Shown one piece after another: positions 60,467 to 64,000 of a stretch of 64,000 nucleotides of DNA. The notes under the pieces were generated by a model that was not told the origin of the DNA, did not search any database, and saw only the letters and a list, made by a program, of their open reading frames with translations. This stretch comes from Roseomonas sp. (GTDB lineage Bacteria; Pseudomonadota; Alphaproteobacteria; Acetobacterales; Acetobacteraceae). The stretch is from assembly GCA_020249505.1 (NCBI GenBank), contig JADCFN010000028.1, positions 230,784 to 294,783 of the forward strand, read 5' to 3'. Made by a program: the position numbers and the translations under genes. How positions within the stretch are numbered: the stretch's first letter is position 1; each line of letters begins with the position of its first letter.

Positions 60467-62092
60467 CTAGCGGTGCTTTTGTCCTGCCTGGCGCCGCTTT
60501 GGTGCATTTGCATTGAAGGCCTGGTGCGTGCGGTCCGCGATCATTTGTAGCAGGGTGTTGTCGGGCAAAGATTCTGTGCCGGCCAGATCGCGGGCGACAA
60601 GGGCGAAGTTGCGCCATTCGGCATGGCAGCGGTGGTCGCTGTCCTTGAGCGTAGCCGCCATCCAGGCGCAGCGTGCCGCCCAGAACAGGCGACGGTCAAA
60701 CACATAAGTGAATAGCGCGATCATGACGCGCAAGCCCGTTTTTGGGATCGGTTTCAGCAGTGCTTCGATTTCCTCGCCCGCTTCGAACCAGGTTTGCATG
60801 GTATCAAATTGGACGAACCAATATCTGGCGCCGGCATGGGCTGCGGCTGATGCTTCGGGGCCGATCTGATCCGCGGGCAGGCCCTCCAGTAATTGGGCGG
60901 CGAGGGTTGCCGGGGGTATCGCTTTGGGCAGGATCAGACCGAGGCCCAGCGCTTCGGTGAATTGCAGCAAGGCAAAGGGGGGCGGGCTTCGCTTGGCAAG
61001 ATTGATCGCCAATGCGTCAGCCAATAATGTTTGGGCGAAGCTGATCGGCACTGTCACGGCTTCGGCCATGTCGGAAATCTCACGGACCACATCATTGGTT
61101 TCGTGTTTGGTCATGCCATCGCGCAGCCAGGCATCGGCGATACCTGTATCGGCCTTGATGAGGACAGAGGAAAGGGCAAAGCGGCGCCCTATTTTGAGTA
61201 CGGCAAACAGGCTCTGCGCGCCCGCGCCATCGCATAGGGAAGCAACCAGCTTGATGATTTCCACCTGGGGCGCTGGCTCGGGCGCGGCTGCACTGGCGCG
61301 AAGGCTGCGGATGGTGGCGTCCAGCTTGGTCTGGCGTTGCGGCGGCAGCCATGGGCGGAGGCAGACCAGCCTTTCGATAAGGCGGCTCGGCGCAGGGCTT
61401 TGGCGCGCCCGCGCAACCAAGGTGTCCAGCACGGCACGGCCCGGCGCGGGATCAGCATCAAGCAGGAAGCCAAGCGCGGCATCGCGCAGCGAAGCGGTGC
61501 TTGAGGTGGCAAGCTCGGCGGCCATGGCAGCGCGATGGTCGGCGGGAAACGCGGCGCCGGTGGCGCTCAATTCCGCGTGGATGGCGAAGGGGTCATGGCC
61601 CAGCCCTTCTGCAAGCGGCACAAGATGTTCCAGCAGTGACTTTTCATCTGCGAAGCCTGATTCTTCCATGAGGCCAGCCTCAAGACCGGCAATCATGGCG
61701 TCTTGCAAGGCTTGCGGGGGTTGCAGCCCCGCTTGCGCGAAGGCTCGCGCGATGATGACAAATGCCTGCGGTGGAAGATTGGGCGCCGAGACGGCGCTTT
61801 CTACAGCTTGGGTTACCTCTGCAAGACGGGCCCGCGCTTCGGTATTCCCGCCATTACCCGCGATGCTCAATTCACTGAGCCCAGCTTGTAGCAGAAAACA
61901 GCAAGCATCAATGATACGGTCGGCGCGGCGCTTTTTTCTGGCCTCCGAAATCAAACAGGCAACAACATCCGGCAGAACGCCCGAGCCGGCCAGCATGCCT
62001 GCGACTTCCATTGCGTGGCGACTTGATTTGCCGCGCTCCATATCCCGGGCAATCAACTTCGCAAAATCGAGGATTGTGCCCTCGAATGTCAT
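60467..62092 (-). CDS. Large helical protein of unknown function
   Basis: A 541-residue protein with no signal peptide or membrane helix that I do not recognise. It is Ala/Leu-rich and apparently all-alpha, with successive helix pairs suggestive of a HEAT- or TPR-like repeat scaffold. The C-terminal 120 residues are richer in aromatics (GARYWFVQFDTMQTWFEAGEE, FTYVFDRRLFWAARCAW). AAGGGAA lies just upstream of the start. It sits between IS256/IS3 and IS630 remnants, so it may belong to transferred DNA. The integrity of the long frame argues for a functional gene. Confidence 0.7.
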   Translation of the reverse strand: MTFEGTILDFAKLIARDMERGKSSRHAMEVAGMLAGSGVLPDVVACLISEARKKRRADRIIDACCFLLQAGLSELSIAGNGGNTEARARLAEVTQAVESAVSAPNLPPQAFVIIARAFAQAGLQPPQALQDAMIAGLEAGLMEESGFADEKSLLEHLVPLAEGLGHDPFAIHAELSATGAAFPADHRAAMAAELATSSTASLRDAALGFLLDADPAPGRAVLDTLVARARQSPAPSRLIERLVCLRPWLPPQRQTKLDATIRSLRASAAAPEPAPQVEIIKLVASLCDGAGAQSLFAVLKIGRRFALSSVLIKADTGIADAWLRDGMTKHETNDVVREISDMAEAVTVPISFAQTLLADALAINLAKRSPPPFALLQFTEALGLGLILPKAIPPATLAAQLLEGLPADQIGPEASAAAHAGARYWFVQFDTMQTWFEAGEEIEALLKPIPKTGLRVMIALFTYVFDRRLFWAARCAWMAATLKDSDHRCHAEWRNFALVARDLAGTESLPDNTLLQMIADRTHQAFNANAPKRRQAGQKHR

Positions 62093-62249
62093 TTTGAAAT
62101 TCCCTTACCGAAAGGTTGGAGACTCGGCCTAATCTGATTCATATGCTGTAGCCGCGAAAATAGTCATGCGCCATCATTCGCCTCGACAGTCTCCGCCGCC
62201 AAACTCCCGCTTCGCTCCGCCTTGACCGCCGTATGTACCGGTTCCTAAC

Positions 62250-63221
62250 GTGCCAGGATCAGGCCTTGGCGCGAACCAGCGGCCCTTACCAGCGAGATAC
62301 CCCAGGAACCCCATAGCCAAGCACCATTTTCAACCGACACGCTACTTCAACGCGATCGGCGTCGCCGAACCCTGCCTGCGCGTTGCCGATGGCGACACCG
62401 TAGTGACCGACACTATTGATGCGTCCGGCCGGGATGCGCGGGAGGTGACCGTCGCGAGCGGGCCAAATCCGATGACGGGTCCGTTCTATATTGAGGGCGC
62501 TGAGCCCGGGGATACGCTGACTGTCCGGATTGATCGGCTGACACCGAGCCGAGCGACCGGCTGGACCCGTTCGCCACTCGCCCTGACCGTGCTGGACCCG
62601 GCCGCCATCCTTGAAAGGCCACCGCAGCAGCGTGTGGTCTGGGACATTGACCGCGAAGCGGGGACGGTGCGGCTGCAGGAAAAGGTGAAAGGGCTTGAAG
62701 ATTTCGCCCCGCCCATCCAGCCGATGATCGGCTGCTTCGGGGTCGCGCCCGCAGGCGGGCAAGCGCTGTCCAACGCGACCAGCGCGCAGAATGGCGGCAA
62801 TATGGACTATCGGCTATTCGCCCCCGGCACGACGGCCTGGTTTCCCGTCGCGGTGCCCGGCGCGCTATTCTATTTAGGCGACGGGCATGCCTGCCAAGGC
62901 GATGGCGAGATCGTCGGCACGGGCATTGAGACTTCCTTTGAGATGGAGGTCACCTTCCGCGTGTTGAAGCGGAAGATCACCTGGCCGCGGGGCGAGACGG
63001 CCGACGACATCTTCACCGTTGGCAATGCCCGGCCGCTCGACCAGGCTCTGCAGCACGCCACGACCGAGATGCTCCGCTGGCTTGGCGAAGACTATGGCCT
63101 GGACGCCCACGCCGCGAGCCATCTGATGGGCCAGGTGGTCCGCTACGACGTCGGCAATGTCTTCAATCCAGCCTTCACGGTTGCCTGCCGCATCGCCAAG
63201 CGCTGGCTAAAGAAGCGATAG
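62250..63221 (+). CDS. Acetamidase/formamidase family amidase
   Basis: A protein of about 300-323 residues of the FmdA/AmdA family, which hydrolyses small amides such as formamide or acetamide to ammonia and the acid. Seen are PNPMTGPFYIEGAEPGDTL, the IGCFGVAP block, and NGGNMDYRLFAPGTT with GALFYLGDGHACQGDGE. Metal-binding His and Asp residues are in the last of these. The start is doubtful: GTG at 62250 gives an atypical Arg/Pro-rich leader. A family-like start would be codon 22, where ATA (62313) stands five bases after CAGGAA, as if ATG had mutated to ATA. Confidence 0.82.
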   Translation: MPGSGLGANQRPLPARYPRNPIAKHHFQPTRYFNAIGVAEPCLRVADGDTVVTDTIDASGRDAREVTVASGPNPMTGPFYIEGAEPGDTLTVRIDRLTPSRATGWTRSPLALTVLDPAAILERPPQQRVVWDIDREAGTVRLQEKVKGLEDFAPPIQPMIGCFGVAPAGGQALSNATSAQNGGNMDYRLFAPGTTAWFPVAVPGALFYLGDGHACQGDGEIVGTGIETSFEMEVTFRVLKRKITWPRGETADDIFTVGNARPLDQALQHATTEMLRWLGEDYGLDAHAASHLMGQVVRYDVGNVFNPAFTVACRIAKRWLKKR

Positions 63222-63401
63222 GATCAGAGGTTACGTTTCGGTCCGGACGCGCCGTTCGGTGGGTTGTGACGGCGCGCCGGACAAAAGATGTTCCCGCTGA
63301 TGTGCCCACTCCACCGGCAGCCTCTTCAGCAGCTGCGACAACGTCATCCCCTCTGGCCGCCGAAATATCCTCTGCACGGCGATCCTCAATGATATTGATC
63401 C
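63222..63401. other. Spacer after the acetamidase with imperfect GC-rich hairpin
   Basis: An imperfect inverted repeat (63241-63254 against 63270-63282) lies just after the acetamidase stop and could be a terminator without T-run. On the minus strand a short open frame containing MTLSQLLKRLPVEWAHQ and ending about 63230 is visible; I do not recognise it, and it may be the fused end of another broken gene downstream of the IS630 fragment. Confidence 0.4.
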
Positions 63402-63752
63402 TCAGGCATGGCTGACCGAGAAGCTCAGCCCCTCGGCATGCAGGAAAAATAACACCGCGCGCCGGTCGGTCTTAATGCCGCGCGCGGCCAGCGCCGCCGT
63501 CAGAACGCGCGTGGTGAAAGGCCCCGCTGCGATCCGCGCTGGCAGCCAATCGGCAGACTCGCCGCTCAGGGTACGCGGCTTGTGACCGCCCATCTGGCCT
63601 GGCGTTAGCGCCCTGGTCTCGCGCTGCCGCATGCGCCATTTGGAGGCGCAGGATGGGCTGATCCGCAAGGCAGCAGCGATTGAGCGGATCGTCTCGCCAG
63701 CCTCGGCAGGTTGAACGGCACGCTCACGCAAATCTTCGGAATAGAGGCGCAT
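63402..63752 (-). pseudogene. IS630-family transposase, N-terminal fragment
   Basis: A 116-codon frame with the IS630 OrfA features: YSEDLRERAV at the start, a homeodomain-like helix-turn-helix (SIAAALRISPSCASKW), GQMGGHKPRTLSGE, and FLHAEGLSF, which in intact elements leads into the DDE catalytic part. After FLHAEGLSF the frame runs only SVSHA and stops, so the catalytic half is lost. The noncoding region beyond the start (63770-63830, containing TCGGGAATCCCGA) is probably the IS end. Confidence 0.8.
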
Positions 63753-63863
63753 CCATGCTGGCCTTTTCAACCCGGCACAGGGCTTGAATCAGAAATCAAC
63801 CCGATTCGGGAATCCCGATGAAATGAAAAACAGCTTGCTCTAAGCCTCACCAACCCTTTCCAG

Positions 63864-63889
63864 TACCCCGGCCCAGCAGGGCCGGGGTA
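63864..63889. repeat. Strong GC-rich hairpin
   Basis: A perfect 11-bp stem (63864-63874 with 63879-63889) and a 4-base loop. There is no T-run on either side in the right orientation. It could be a transcript stabiliser or a Rho-independent-like end for the minus-strand frame that stops at 63920. Confidence 0.5.
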
Positions 63890-63919
63890 AAACAAGGGAT
63901 CAGGCGCGCCCCCCTACCC

Positions 63920-64000
63920 TCACCCGCCGCGCTTCGCGTGCTTCGCCCGCGCCAACCCCTCACCACGCAGCGCAAGGCGGCCATGGATCAGGTCAAGCGC
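63920..64000 (-). CDS. C-terminal end of an unidentified gene running off the window
   Basis: A minus-strand frame is open from the window edge for 26 codons and ends in an Arg/Lys/Gly-rich tail (LARAKHAKRGG) before TGA. It has plausible codon usage and is followed by a strong hairpin. It is too short to identify, and it could be chance. Confidence 0.3.
   Translation of the reverse strand, partial: ALDLIHGRLALRGEGLARAKHAKRGG

Noticed and set aside
1..64000. Search for tRNA, rRNA and CRISPR arrays
   Set aside because: Intergenic regions were read on both strands and none showed a cloverleaf, rRNA-like or repeat-spacer pattern.

Overview
The window looks like chromosome of a heterotrophic alphaproteobacterium, most likely Acetobacteraceae/Rhodospirillales (Roseomonas-like). 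This is inferred from the moderately high G+C, tightly packed genes with many 4-nt ATGA overlaps, the abundance of TRAP and Bug-type solute receptors, twin-arginine-like leaders on receptors, a typical sdhCDAB operon and an argD-argF pair. No rRNA or tRNA gene and no CRISPR array was seen. No dedicated DNA-binding transcription regulator gene was recognised either, which is unusual for so many catabolic and transport operons.

Layout. 1-2.4 kb: end of a ugp-type glycerol-3-phosphate ABC importer (ugpA partial, ugpE, ugpC). 2.4-4.0: acyl-CoA synthetase. 4.1-7.0: a TRAP transporter (P, Q, M). 7.0-7.9: a Bug/TctC receptor. 8.1-10.4: a visibly A+T-richer two-gene cassette (divergent SDF-family symporter plus family-3 binding protein). 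It is flanked by an imperfect 34-bp direct repeat of the 3' end of the next gene, a Tim44-domain protein (10.7-11.6). 11.8-15.8: two tandem proteins with degenerate EAL-like ends, then an ABC-2 exporter. 15.9-18.1: argD-argF. 18.3-19.1: intradiol (hydroxyquinol-type) dioxygenase. 19.2-25.9: a six-gene minus-strand operon joining a molybdenum hydroxylase (FAD, Fe-S and Mo subunits) to a complete TRAP transporter. 26.2-30.0: a complete polyamine-type ABC importer. 30.1-33.5: PhoR-like kinase and LpoA-like lipoprotein, divergent from rsmI with overlapping 5' ends. 33.6-35.3: AspT/YidE-type transporter. 35.3-36.5: a three-gene, split-beta nitrile hydratase. 36.5-41: SH3 protein, amidohydrolase, SDR and a second Bug receptor. 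41-45: an FtsK-gamma-like/J-like protein, aminotransferase, a gamma-glutamyltransferase-like lipoprotein lacking the usual nucleophile, and a DsbA-like protein. 45.2-49.9: CDGSH protein, MlrC-type peptidase, aspartoacylase-like deacylase, FAH-family enzyme and a NodB-type deacetylase. 49.9-52.7: DMT, TRIC and MFS membrane proteins. 52.9-56.4: sdhCDAB. 56.5-59.9: ureohydrolase, an orphan peptide-type binding protein, lytic transglycosylase. 59.9-64.0: an accessory zone with IS3, IS256 and IS630 remnants around a large protein of unknown function and an acetamidase.

Taken together, this is a scavenging genome: seven extracytoplasmic solute receptors of five families (TRAP x2, Bug x2, family-3, PotD, family-5) and many amide, nitrile, aromatic and heterocycle-modifying enzymes sit around central metabolism (arginine synthesis, complex II). 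The most unusual content is the symporter cassette with its displaced Tim44 3' end, the nucleophile-less GGT-like lipoprotein, the tandem degenerate EAL-like pair with a Cys tail, the FtsK-gamma/J-like fusion and the nested IS remnants.
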